From positions 1-64,000 of the forward strand of contig NZ_JAVAMB010000012.1 of the NCBI RefSeq assembly GCF_030730925.1: a stretch of 64,000 bases of DNA, given 5' to 3'. Origin of the DNA: Flavobacterium sp. DG2-3. GTDB lineage: Bacteria; Bacteroidota; Bacteroidia; Flavobacteriales; Flavobacteriaceae. Position numbers and translations under genes: made by a program. Shown here in pieces: positions 24,792 through 32,637 of the stretch; position 1 is the stretch's first letter; each line of letters starts with the position of its first letter. Below the pieces are notes generated by a model. It made no database searches. It was not told the origin of the DNA and was given only the letters and a program-made list of their open reading frames with translations.

Positions 24792-25247
24792 ATGTTAAAC
24801 GTAGTTCTTGTAGAACCAGAAATACCAAATAATACCGGAAATATCGGAAGATTGTGCGTTGGTACAGAAAGCCGACTTCATTTAATCCATCCGTTCGGAT
24901 TTGTAATTAACGACAAAAACCTGAAACGTTCGGGATTGGATTATTGGGTTCATCTTGATGTTACCGAATATCAAAATGTGGAAGAATGGATCGCGCAGAT
25001 TCCAGATCATTCGCGCGTATTTTTAATGAGTTCACATTCTGAAAAGTCCTATTTAGAAAATGAATTTCAAGATGGCGACTGGCTGGTTTTTGGAAAAGAA
25101 AGTGTGGGGTTGAGCAAGGAGTTTATGGAGAAATTCGAAAATCATTTAACAATCCCGATGTCTCCGCTTATTCGCAGTTTTAATATTGCTAATTCTGTTG
25201 CGTTTGTAATTGGAGAAGCAAAGAGACAAATTGGATTGAAAAAATAA
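24792..25247 (+). CDS. trmL: tRNA (cytidine(34)-2'-O)-methyltransferase TrmL
   Basis: A 151-residue SPOUT-class methyltransferase that modifies the wobble base of some leucine tRNAs in E. coli. The start VVLVEPEIPNNTGNIGRLC (residues 4-22) holds the conserved N-T-G-N-R core. GDWLVFGKESVGLS near residue 90 and IPMSPLIRSFNIANSVAFVIGEA near 118-140 form the trefoil-knot cofactor site. The length equals the minimal SPOUT domain. Confidence 0.92.
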   Translation: MLNVVLVEPEIPNNTGNIGRLCVGTESRLHLIHPFGFVINDKNLKRSGLDYWVHLDVTEYQNVEEWIAQIPDHSRVFLMSSHSEKSYLENEFQDGDWLVFGKESVGLSKEFMEKFENHLTIPMSPLIRSFNIANSVAFVIGEAKRQIGLKK

Positions 25248-25282
25248 CTGTTTCGAAAACCTTGAAGGTCAACAAAAAATTC

Positions 25283-26059
25283 CTAACTCACAATAAACTT
25301 TCCTTTTTCAGCATCAAAAATAATATGTTCATCTTTGAATAAATTGCTGAAACTTCCATTCGAAATTAAATTACAAGGTTCATTTTGTACGATACTTTCT
25401 GGCGTCATCATAATCATTTCATCGCTTAGCTGAATCGCCAGATCGATATCATGCGTTGAAAACAAAATACATTTTTGCGTTTCTTGAGTCAGTTTCTTCA
25501 ATAGTTTGAATAAAGAAACTTTGTGCAGCAAATCTAAATGCGTTGTTGGTTCGTCTAGAATAATTAATGGTGTATCTTGCGCCAAAGCTCGTGCAATTAA
25601 AGCTTTCTGCAATTGTCCGTCGCTAATCTGAAAATGCTTTTTTGAAGCCAAATGTTCGATTTGAGTTAACCCCATTGCATCCTGAACTTTCGTGATATCT
25701 TCATCAGACAATTTATCAACCCAATTGGTATAAGGCTGGCGACCAAGAGCAACCAATTCAAAAACAGAAAGATTACTTGGCGGCAGTTTTTCGGTTAAAA
25801 CCAAACTCAGATTCTGCGCCAATTCTAAAGGCTGATAATCGGAAATCTTTTTTTCATTCAAATAAACATTTCCAGATAATGGCTTTTGAATTCCGGTGAT
25901 GGTTCTCAGCAACGTTGACTTTCCAATTCCGTTTGCTCCTATTAAAGTAATTAATTTCCCCGAAGCTAAATTTAGATTGAGGTTCTCAGCAATAGTCGTA
26001 ATACCTTTCTTGGATTTATATCCAATCGTTAAATTTGAAGTCGATAGAATTGTTTTCAT
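25283..26059 (-). CDS. btuD: ABC transporter ATPase for cobalamin uptake
   Basis: A 258-residue ATP-binding subunit of the FecE/BtuD type. Walker A is GANGIGKST (about 42-50), the signature is QISDGQLQKALIARAL (a variant of LSGGQ), Walker B is LIILDEPTTHLDL, and the switch histidine is in FSTHDID. It should energise import through the permease at 26713 using the binding protein at 27741. The normal operon order btuF-btuC-btuD is interrupted: 650 bases containing a GxxExxY unit separate btuC from btuD, and the left end of that unit is only 12 bases before the btuD start codon. Expression of btuD may therefore depend on sequences brought by the insert. Confidence 0.9.
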   Translation of the reverse strand: MKTILSTSNLTIGYKSKKGITTIAENLNLNLASGKLITLIGANGIGKSTLLRTITGIQKPLSGNVYLNEKKISDYQPLELAQNLSLVLTEKLPPSNLSVFELVALGRQPYTNWVDKLSDEDITKVQDAMGLTQIEHLASKKHFQISDGQLQKALIARALAQDTPLIILDEPTTHLDLLHKVSLFKLLKKLTQETQKCILFSTHDIDLAIQLSDEMIMMTPESIVQNEPCNLISNGSFSNLFKDEHIIFDAEKGKFIVS

Positions 26060-26070
26060 TGCGGATATTT

Positions 26071-26680
26071 TTTAACACATAGAAACATAGATTTTATTTT
26101 TTTCTCTGAAAGTTAAACTGAAAATTTACTTGTAAATTAACACATAGCCTTTGAGCTTAAAACTTTGGCAATAATTTAAAATATTCATTTACAAATGCCT
26201 TCTGGCCTTCTTTGAAGATATTAAAGCAATTAAAGTTAATTAGAACTCCCTTTGGCGCTTTTAAAAGTTTCATATAAGTCATTAATTGTGCTTCATATAT
26301 AGGATTTAGTTCTGATGAGGCTTTCAATTCTAGAACTAAACAGTTTTCAATAAATAAATCACATTTTAAATTCGCACTTAATTCTTTATCTCTGTAAATT
26401 AATGGCACATTCATTTCTGTAAAAAAATTTATTCTGCGATAACTCAGTTCTTCTTTCAAACATTCGTGATAAACACTTTCTAGCAATCCTTTTCCAATAG
26501 CTTTATGCACTTCAATACATGCACCAATTACATTAAAACTTAATTCATCTAAATATTTCTGTGTAATCATTACCTTCAATTTTAATGACACTTTCTAAAT
26601 TACCGCAAAGGCTATGTTTATTTCAAAAAAGTGAAACGCCTTTACTAAGCTTTCTAAATCTATGTCTCTATGTGTTTAAA
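26071..26680. mobile_element. GxxExxY gene unit framed by nested inverted repeats
   Basis: Outer arms: TTTAACACATAGAAACATAG (26071-26090, continuing ATTTT) and CTATGTCTCTATGTGTTTAA (26660-26679), inverted with one mismatch and one indel. Inner arms: AACACATAGCCTTTG (26139-26153) and CAAAGGCTATGTTTA (26606-26620). Between the inner arms is one gene. The unit splits btuC from btuD. Its ends and a GTGAAACGCCTTT box (26631-26643) recur without the gene at 12500-12745 and, in part, at 817-873. No target duplication is obvious. Mobility is inferred from these facts. Confidence 0.7.
26157..26570 (-). CDS. GxxExxY protein (PD-(D/E)xK-like fold)
   Basis: A 137-residue protein with the defining motif GLLESVYHECL (G-x-x-E-x-x-Y) in the segment VHKAIGKGLLESVY. 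The core DLFIENCLVLELKA follows, whose D and ExK residues match a PD-(D/E)xK nuclease-type active site. The C-terminal part EAQLMTYMKLLKAPKGVLINFNCFNIFKEGQKAFV is the conserved family tail. ATG 26570 is preferred over a GTG seven codons upstream. The biochemical role of the family is not established; many Flavobacterium genomes carry multiple copies (from memory). Its placement between nested inverted repeats inside an operon suggests it travels with them. Confidence 0.85.
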   Translation of the reverse strand: MITQKYLDELSFNVIGACIEVHKAIGKGLLESVYHECLKEELSYRRINFFTEMNVPLIYRDKELSANLKCDLFIENCLVLELKASSELNPIYEAQLMTYMKLLKAPKGVLINFNCFNIFKEGQKAFVNEYFKLLPKF

Positions 26681-26712
26681 AATTAAAGATAATAAATTTT
26701 GTAAGTTTTTAC

Positions 26713-27738
26713 CTAAATATTTCTTTTTCTAACTAAAAGCCAAACCACAACCGGTGCGCCAATTATAGAGGTAACAGCATTAATTGGAAGTGTCACGTCA
26801 AAGCCCGGCATTTGAGAGACGATATCACAAAATAGCATTATGATAGATCCGAAAAATAAAGTGCTCCAGAATAATATGGTATGATTGCTGGTCTGAAAAG
26901 TCAGTTTTGCGATATGGGGAACTGCTAAACCAACAAAAGCGATCGGTCCAGCAAATGCGGTAATGGCTCCAGATAAAATACTAGTTGCGAAAATAATTAT
27001 TAGCCTTGCCTGTTTAAAATTTAATCCCATGCTTTTCGCATAGTTTTCGCCAAGAAGCAATGCATTTAAAGGTTTGATACTTTTGGCACTTAATAGCAAT
27101 CCGATTCCAACACAGAATGTCAAAACCACAATGGTTGTCCAAGAAAGGTTTCCGAGATTTCCCATTGACCAGAAAGTAAATTTCTGCAGCTGTTCTGCGG
27201 TGCTAAAATAAGTTAGAACACTTACAATGGCGGTTGTAAAACTTCCAAACATCAATCCGACAATTAAAATTGCCATTGTATCGCGTAAACGTTGCGAAAC
27301 GACTAAAACTAGAAATAAAACTAAAGTGCTTCCTAAAGTAGAAGCCAAAACGATTCCGTAAGAAGACAATGCAATTACGCTTAAAAAAGAAGGCAGAAAT
27401 CCAGCTCCTAAAATCACAAAAGCAACGCCTAGACTCGCGCCAGAACTGAGTCCTAAAACATAAGGCCCAGCAAGCGGATTACGAAATAAAGTCTGCATCA
27501 AAAGTCCGCTCATTGAAAGTCCCGTTCCGACTAAAACGGCTGTAATTGCTTTTGGCAAACGGTAATTGATAATAATATATTCCCAAGTTGATTTTGCCGC
27601 ATGCCCTCCCGTTAAACTGGCAAAAACATCTTTTAGCGGAATAGTAACCGATCCTAAACTAATGCTGGCAAAAAACATTACTAAAAGACTTAATGCCAAA
27701 ACGGCAAATAAAATGGTATTTCGAGTTTTACTTACCAA
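26713..27738 (-). CDS. btuC: FecCD/BtuC-family permease for cobalamin
   Basis: A 341-residue inner-membrane permease with about ten hydrophobic helices. Family landmarks are LPKAITAVLVGTGLSMSGLLMQTLFRNPLAGPYVLGLSSGASLG (residues 58-101) and the cytoplasmic coupling region GENYAKSMGLNFKQAR near 230. The end PGFDVTLPINAVTSIIGAPVVVWLLVRKR is diagnostic of the FecCD type. Linkage to btuF (three bases upstream) and to corrinoid genes makes cobalamin more likely than a siderophore. The ATPase partner is beyond the inserted GxxExxY unit. Confidence 0.9.
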   Translation of the reverse strand: MVSKTRNTILFAVLALSLLVMFFASISLGSVTIPLKDVFASLTGGHAAKSTWEYIIINYRLPKAITAVLVGTGLSMSGLLMQTLFRNPLAGPYVLGLSSGASLGVAFVILGAGFLPSFLSVIALSSYGIVLASTLGSTLVLFLVLVVSQRLRDTMAILIVGLMFGSFTTAIVSVLTYFSTAEQLQKFTFWSMGNLGNLSWTTIVVLTFCVGIGLLLSAKSIKPLNALLLGENYAKSMGLNFKQARLIIIFATSILSGAITAFAGPIAFVGLAVPHIAKLTFQTSNHTILFWSTLFFGSIIMLFCDIVSQMPGFDVTLPINAVTSIIGAPVVVWLLVRKRNI

Positions 27739-27740
27739 AA

Positions 27741-28883
27741 TTAATTCAGTTTAGAAGCAAAAGTAAATTCGTAGCTCGTCAATAAATCAGGATGGAAAAT
27801 CTTAATATAATCTTTCAAAACCAAATCTGGTCGGCTTGGCGCCAATTCATAATAAACCGTTCCTCCAGTTGCTCCCAGTTTTCCTTCAAAATTGTAAACA
27901 CTTTTATTTTTAAAAGCATCAAATTCAGCATAATGCGGATTTGCTTTTTGCAATTCGTCCAAACTTCTAAAAGAGCCCGAAGCAATCCACACATTGGCAT
28001 CTTTTGCTTTGTCCAAAACTTTTTCAAAAGACAAACCTTCGCTTCCTGTTCCCTCTAGATCAGCCCATAAATAATTAGATTTCGCATCTTTCATAAACTG
28101 CGCAACCCAGCTATTTCCTTTTGCAACATACCATACATCTTCGTACATCGTACCATATAAAACTTTTGAAGTTGCAGGTTTCTCATGAACCAGTTTTTTT
28201 GCTTGATTGTAACTGTCTACTATTTTATCAAACAGCTCTTTCGCTTTAGCTTCTTTTCCGAACAAAGCGCCATAAAGTTTAATCCATTCTGCTTTTCCAA
28301 GTGGAGATTGTTCCATCCAATCGCCTTGAATTAGCACATTCAATCCGCTTTTTTTAAGATTATCCAGCATCGGATTATTGTTATCAATACCAAAAGTAAC
28401 AATCAAATTGGGTGACAATTCGATTAATTGTTCAATATTCAATTTTTCATTTTGTCCAACGTTTTTCACAGAACCTTTATCAATTAACGCCCTGGTTTTT
28501 TCAGAAGAAATATAATCAGTATGCGGAAATCCGACCAATTTATTCTCCACTTCCAGCATTTCTAAAAAAGGAATATTGGTTGTTGAAGTTACCACAATGG
28601 TTTCTAGAGGAACTTTTATAGAAGGATATTTTTTTAAACTGTCTGGAATTTGCGCCTCTTTTTCTTCTAAAATATAAGTGAATTTTCCCTTAGCATTTGG
28701 CCATGGATTGCTAACTTTCACAATCGAATAACCTTCGTTTTTTACAATGGAAAGTCCCGATGCAAATTCGATACTTTCTTTGGCAGCGATAGATTTTACA
28801 GTATCTTGCGTTTCATTTTTTTTACAGCTGATTACAATAAAAAGTAAAAAAACGACTTGTAATTTATGGAAAAAATATTTCAT
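27741..28883 (-). CDS. btuF: Cobalamin-binding lipoprotein of the BtuF type
   Basis: A 380-residue periplasmic binding protein. The signal peptide ends at a lipobox with cysteine 20 (IVISC), so it is membrane-anchored. The two-lobe helical-backbone pattern of FhuD/BtuF proteins is visible: VTSTTNIPFLEMLEVENKLVGFPHTDYISSE, then ALIDKGSVKNVGQNEKLNIEQLIELSPNLIVTFG, and later VWYVAKGNSWVAQFMKDAKSNYLWAD. It should deliver corrinoids to the BtuC permease, whose gene begins three bases downstream. A divergent promoter region separates it from the CWC/DUF5522 gene. Confidence 0.88.
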   Translation of the reverse strand: MKYFFHKLQVVFLLFIVISCKKNETQDTVKSIAAKESIEFASGLSIVKNEGYSIVKVSNPWPNAKGKFTYILEEKEAQIPDSLKKYPSIKVPLETIVVTSTTNIPFLEMLEVENKLVGFPHTDYISSEKTRALIDKGSVKNVGQNEKLNIEQLIELSPNLIVTFGIDNNNPMLDNLKKSGLNVLIQGDWMEQSPLGKAEWIKLYGALFGKEAKAKELFDKIVDSYNQAKKLVHEKPATSKVLYGTMYEDVWYVAKGNSWVAQFMKDAKSNYLWADLEGTGSEGLSFEKVLDKAKDANVWIASGSFRSLDELQKANPHYAEFDAFKNKSVYNFEGKLGATGGTVYYELAPSRPDLVLKDYIKIFHPDLLTSYEFTFASKLN

Positions 28884-28904
28884 GTTTTATATTTTGTGTG
28901 GTCA

Positions 28905-28943
28905 CAAAGGTAAATCAATTTCTATTTTTTTTGTTTACCTTTA
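28905..28943. promoter_or_regulatory. Divergent -7 elements between btuF and the cob gene group
   Basis: On the minus strand TACCTTTG lies at 28912-28905, 22 bases before the btuF start. On the plus strand TACCTTTA lies at 28936-28943, 35 bases before ATG 28978. They form the palindrome-like pair GGTAAA...TTTACC. I see no cobalamin riboswitch in this 94-bp gap. Confidence 0.55.
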
Positions 28944-28977
28944 TTCCTACAAATTTAAACAAATAGCCTTTTATTTG

Positions 28978-29340
28978 ATGAATGTACCAAAAACAAAAAT
29001 CTGCTCCAGTTGTGAAACTGCTTTTTCCTGCGGCGACACTTCACCCGAAAATAAGTGCTGGTGTAATGATTTCCCACCTATTTTCAATCTTTCAGACGGA
29101 GGCGATTGTCTTTGTCCCGCCTGCTTTAAGGAAGCCTGCGAAGATAAAATTGATGCTTATGTCGAAACTGTAACTCCCAAAAAGGCTCTTAATAATAAGG
29201 CTATGTTTTTGCCTAAATCTGATAATTTAATTGAAGGAATCGATTATTATATCGAAAATGGCAATTATGTTTTTAAAGCGTGGTTTCATCTAAAAAGAGG
29301 AACTTGCTGCGGAAATAACTGCCGACATTGTCCTTATTAA
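28978..29340 (+). CDS. Cysteine-rich CWC plus DUF5522-like protein
   Basis: A 120-residue cytoplasmic protein. The N-terminal part ICSSCETAFSCGDTSPENKCWCNDFPPIF with CLCPACFKEAC is the cysteine-rich CWC module and could bind zinc. The C-terminal part LIEGIDYYIENGNYVFKAWFHLKRGTCCGNNCRHCPY matches the DUF5522 pattern (YY-NG-VFT-YHLKRG-CCG--CRHCPY). Together there are more than a dozen cysteines. ATG 28978 is chosen because longer frames begin within the btuF gene. It starts the plus-strand B12 group, though a link to B12 is only positional. Confidence 0.8.
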   Translation: MNVPKTKICSSCETAFSCGDTSPENKCWCNDFPPIFNLSDGGDCLCPACFKEACEDKIDAYVETVTPKKALNNKAMFLPKSDNLIEGIDYYIENGNYVFKAWFHLKRGTCCGNNCRHCPY

Positions 29341-29425
29341 TTATGAATTATGAGTTGGCCTTCATAATTAATTTATAACTTGGCAGAACTCATAATTCAT
29401 AATTCAAAACTTATAATTAATCAAA

Positions 29426-29935
29426 ATGATTTACTTGATAACCGGCGGCGAACGTTCTGGAAAAAGCAGTTATGCTCAGAAATTGGCTTTAGAACTTTCA
29501 AATTCTCCTTTATATGTTGCAACTGCCAGAAAATGGGATGCCGATTTTCAGAATCGAATTGATCGCCATCAGCAAGAAAGAGACGAGCATTGGACTAATA
29601 TTGAAAAAGAGAAATTTTTAAGCGAAATTGATTTTTCTGGAAAAACGGCCTTGATTGATTGCGTAACGCTTTGGCTGACTAATTTTTTTGTTGACACTAA
29701 AAACGATGTGGCTTTAAGTTTAGAAGAAGCAAAAAAAGAATTTCTTGCCATTGCTAAACACCAAAATGCCAATATCATAATTGTAACAAATGAAATCGGA
29801 ATGGGCGTTCATGCTGAAACTCACATCGGAAGAAAATTTGTTGAACTTCAAGGTTGGATGAATCAATTTATTGCCGCAAATGCCGATCAGGTTGTGTTGA
29901 TGGTTTCCGGAATTCCGGTTAAAATAAAAGGATAA
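29426..29935 (+). CDS. cobU: Adenosylcobinamide kinase/GTP:phosphate guanylyltransferase
   Basis: A 169-residue bifunctional enzyme that phosphorylates adenosylcobinamide and converts it to the GDP form for nucleotide-loop assembly. It begins with the P-loop TGGERSGKSSYAQ (6-18). The family's KWDADFQNRIDRHQQERDEHW block (residues 36-56) holds the guanylylated histidine region, and NEIGMGVHAETHIGRKFVELQG (about 125-146) is the conserved C-terminal motif. The length is normal for CobU/CobP. It is the first lower-loop gene on the plus strand. Confidence 0.94.
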   Translation: MIYLITGGERSGKSSYAQKLALELSNSPLYVATARKWDADFQNRIDRHQQERDEHWTNIEKEKFLSEIDFSGKTALIDCVTLWLTNFFVDTKNDVALSLEEAKKEFLAIAKHQNANIIIVTNEIGMGVHAETHIGRKFVELQGWMNQFIAANADQVVLMVSGIPVKIKG

Positions 29936-30060
29936 AATTTTAAATTTCAAATTCCAAAGCTAAGCTTTACCTTTACTAGAATGTTTTTAATTTCTCAATT
30001 TGGAATTTGGGATTTGGGATTTGGGATTTGAGATTTAAACGAAATTGGAATTTATAAAAA
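29936..30060. repeat. AATTCC-type short repeat between cobU and bluB-cobT
   Basis: The gap carries AATTCCAAA-type phrases, then GGGATTTGGGATTTGGGATT and GAAATTGGAATTT. The same vocabulary is seen at 980-1005, 3195-3290, 7192-7250, 37222-37285, 45591-45645 and 51798-51815. Confidence 0.75.
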
Positions 30061-31740
30061 ATGAGCAACCTAGACGATATCTTAAAATCACGCCGCGACA
30101 CCAGACATTTTACTGCCGATGAAGTGCCCGACGAAGTAATTCAGAAAGCACTGCAAGCTGGACATTGGGCTCCGTCGGTCGGACTGACTGATGCTACAAG
30201 ATATTATCTTATTAAATCGGATGAGGTTAAAACGTCTATCAAAAAGCTCTTTTTAGATTACAATAAAAAAGCGGAGGAACTAACCGACAATCCAGAACAA
30301 AAAGAACTTTACAGATCGCTGAAACTAGAAGCAATCGAAGAAGCACCAATCGGACTTATAATTGCTTATGACCGTTCTGTTTTAAATCAGTTTACGATTG
30401 GAACCATTGGGAGTAACGAAGCAGTGAAATTTAGTTCGGTTTGTGCGGCGCAGAATATCTGGCTTTCGCTGACAGAACAAGGTTACGGAATGGGCTGGGT
30501 TTCGATTTTAAATTATTATCAGTTTAAAAAAATCCTCGATTTACCCGAAAATATAGAGCCACTTGGTTATTTCTGCATTGGAAAACCAGCTACTAATTAT
30601 AACAATCAGCCAATGCTGCAGCAATTGCATTGGAAACAAAAATCTGAAGCTCCTATTTGTTCTGAAATTAAAGAAATCAATCAAATACATATTCCCAATC
30701 TGGATGTAAAAGCAGAAAAAAAGATCCAAAACAAATCTGATTTTCATTCTCTTTTACAGGAAAAAATAGATTCTAAAACTAAACCTGTTGGTTCTTTGGG
30801 CACTTTAGAATCTTTGGCTTTTAAGATGGCATCGGTTTTTGAAACTTTAAATCCGAAAATTACCAAGCCAAACATTGTCGTTTTTGCTGCCGATCACGGA
30901 ATTGCAAATCATGGCGTAAGCGACTATCCGCAAGATGTTACGCGGCAAATGGTGACTAATTTTCTAGAAGGCGGCGCTGCCATAAACGTATTCTGCAAAC
31001 AAAACAACATACAATTATCCATTGTAGATGCTGGAGTGAATTATGATTTCCCAACAAATGCAAAATTAATCGATGCTAAAATTGCTAAAGGAACGCAGTC
31101 TTTTCTGCATGTTCCCGCAATGAGCGAATCTGAAGTTCAATTGTGTTTCGAAAAAGGAAAATCAGTTGTTGAAAATATTGCAAAATCGGGTTCCAATTGT
31201 ATTGGCTTTGGAGAAATGGGAATTGGAAATACTTCAACCGCTTCTGTTTTAATGAGCCTTTTAACTGGTTTTCCTCTTGAAGAATGCATCGGAAAGGGAA
31301 CTGGAGTTGAAAACGAAAAACTGCTTCTGAAACAAAACTTGCTCAAAAAAGCAATTGATAATTATTCCGATCAAGCCGAAATACTATCGCAACTTTCTTA
31401 TTTTGGAGGTTTTGAAATTCTTCAAATGGCTGGCGCTATGCTTGAAGCTTTTGAAAATAAAATATTGATTCTGGTTGATGGTTTTATTTGTACGGTTGCT
31501 TATTTAATTGCGTATAAAATGAATCCGAACATCAAGCAAAATGCTGTTTTCTGCCACTGTTCTGCGGAAAAAGCACATTCGCAATTATTACATTATTTAG
31601 AAGCAAAACCAATTTTAAATTTAGATTTGCGATTAGGAGAAGGTACTGGCTGCGCTGTTGCTTTCCCAATTTTGAAATCGGCTGAGGCTTTTTTGAATGA
31701 AATGGCTAGTTTTGAAAGCGCGGGGATTAGTAGGAAATAA
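30061..31740 (+). CDS. BluB-CobT fusion: dimethylbenzimidazole synthase and NaMN:DMB phosphoribosyltransferase
   Basis: A 559-residue two-domain enzyme. Residues 1-200 are BluB, the flavin-destroying nitroreductase-like enzyme that makes 5,6-dimethylbenzimidazole from FMNH2: RRDTRHF at 11-17, GHWAPSVGLTDATRYY at 34-49 and GYGMGWVSIL at 141-150. Residues 225-545 are CobT, which activates that base to alpha-ribazole phosphate: KTKPVGSLGTLE at 239-250, AADHGIANHGVSDYP at 276-290, GEMGIGNTSTAS at 384-395, and LRLGEGTG at 523-530 with the catalytic Glu at 527. The linker of about 25 residues is polar. Joining the two steps in one chain could pass the base directly (inference). cobS follows after a transposase relic. 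Confidence 0.93.
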   Translation: MSNLDDILKSRRDTRHFTADEVPDEVIQKALQAGHWAPSVGLTDATRYYLIKSDEVKTSIKKLFLDYNKKAEELTDNPEQKELYRSLKLEAIEEAPIGLIIAYDRSVLNQFTIGTIGSNEAVKFSSVCAAQNIWLSLTEQGYGMGWVSILNYYQFKKILDLPENIEPLGYFCIGKPATNYNNQPMLQQLHWKQKSEAPICSEIKEINQIHIPNLDVKAEKKIQNKSDFHSLLQEKIDSKTKPVGSLGTLESLAFKMASVFETLNPKITKPNIVVFAADHGIANHGVSDYPQDVTRQMVTNFLEGGAAINVFCKQNNIQLSIVDAGVNYDFPTNAKLIDAKIAKGTQSFLHVPAMSESEVQLCFEKGKSVVENIAKSGSNCIGFGEMGIGNTSTASVLMSLLTGFPLEECIGKGTGVENEKLLLKQNLLKKAIDNYSDQAEILSQLSYFGGFEILQMAGAMLEAFENKILILVDGFICTVAYLIAYKMNPNIKQNAVFCHCSAEKAHSQLLHYLEAKPILNLDLRLGEGTGCAVAFPILKSAEAFLNEMASFESAGISRK

Positions 31741-31806
31741 ATTACTTTTGTGTTTAATTTTAATACCTTTGATTGACAAAATCAAAATTATTAAAATATA
31801 TTATAC

Positions 31807-32249
31807 ATGCCATTTACCAAAGTCTATATTCATTGTGTTTGGAGCACAAAAAACAGATTTCCATTTCTAAATTCAATCGACCTCCGGCAAAAAGTATGGC
31901 AACATATAAAAGAGAATGCACTGAAAAAAGATATTTATCTTGACTTTATTAACGGATATACTGACCATTTTCATTGTTTGATTTCTTTAGGAACAGATCA
32001 AACTATTCAAAAAACAATACAACTTTTAAAAGGAGAATCTTCATATTGGATTAATAAAAATCAATTAACGATAGATAAATTTGAATGACAGGATGAGTAT
32101 TTTGCTGTCTCAGTTTCAGAATCTATTGTAGATAAAGTTCGAGATTATATCAAAATCAGGAAGAGCATCATAAAAAGAAAACATTTCAAGAAGAATATGA
32201 AGAATTTATTATCAAATTTGGATTTAGCAAATCTTCAAAGTTTGGCTAA
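31807..32249 (+). pseudogene. REP-associated tyrosine transposase (IS200/TnpA-like), decayed
   Basis: The open part (93 codons) has the Y1-transposase pattern IHCVWSTKNRFPFL and the HUH motif as HFHCLISL. It stops at a TGA (32086-32088) where family members continue W-QDEYFAVSVSES, so this is a Trp-to-stop change. Reading on in the same frame gives SVSESIVDKVRDYIK. One A is then missing near 32152, and the next frame continues QEEHHKKKTFQEEYEEFIIKFGFSK to a TAA at 32247-32249. Two lesions make the copy inactive as it stands. It sits between bluB-cobT and cobS. Its final codons overlap the first palindrome of the adjoining array. Confidence 0.82.
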
Positions 32250-32624
32250 AGCCTAATTCTTTGACACAATCTCGACCTCCAGATAAATCTGGAGGCAATT
32301 CAAATTTATTCCATAATTTTAATTTAAGAAATAGTTTTTACATCTGTTGAGTTTTTAATTCCAATCAATGAAAAATTAAAAAAATGAATTGCCAACATCT
32401 TTAGATGTTGGAACAAAATATTGGCATTCCAAAAGGCTTTAGCCAAACACACACGACTTTAATAGAAATAAATTTGGCTAAAGCCTTTCTTAAACAGCAA
32501 TATAAAAACCAACATCTAAAGATGTTGGCAGTTCATCAAAACAATTTTTTAAAATTTTATTTTTGAATTGCCTCCAGATTTATCTGGAGGTCATAAATTT
32601 GCTCCTAAGAGGGCTTTAGCCAAA
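32241..32624. repeat. Mirror-image array of eight small palindromes
   Basis: Eight palindromes are arranged symmetrically around about 32460. P1 GGCTAAAGCC (32244-32253) mirrors P8 GGCTTTAGCC (32612-32621). P2 CCTCCAGATAAATCTGGAGG (32276-32295) mirrors P7 CCTCCAGATTTATCTGGAGG (32571-32590). P3 CCAACATCTTTAGATGTTGG (32392-32411) mirrors P6 CCAACATCTAAAGATGTTGG (32509-32528). P4 GGCTTTAGCC (32435-32444) mirrors P5 GGCTAAAGCC (32476-32485). Each pair is an exact reverse complement. Sequences next to them also match, for example GGAGGCAATTCAAA. No gene is seen in the array. Confidence 0.95.
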
Positions 32625-32637
32625 TAATTATAAATCA

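Noticed and set aside
26157..26570. A standard transposase in the btu operon insert
   Set aside because: The motif is GxxExxY with a PD-(D/E)xK-like core; no DDE, Y1 or serine recombinase motif is present.
28884..28977. Second cobalamin riboswitch between btuF and the CWC gene
   Set aside because: The gap is only 94 bases and contains no B12 box.
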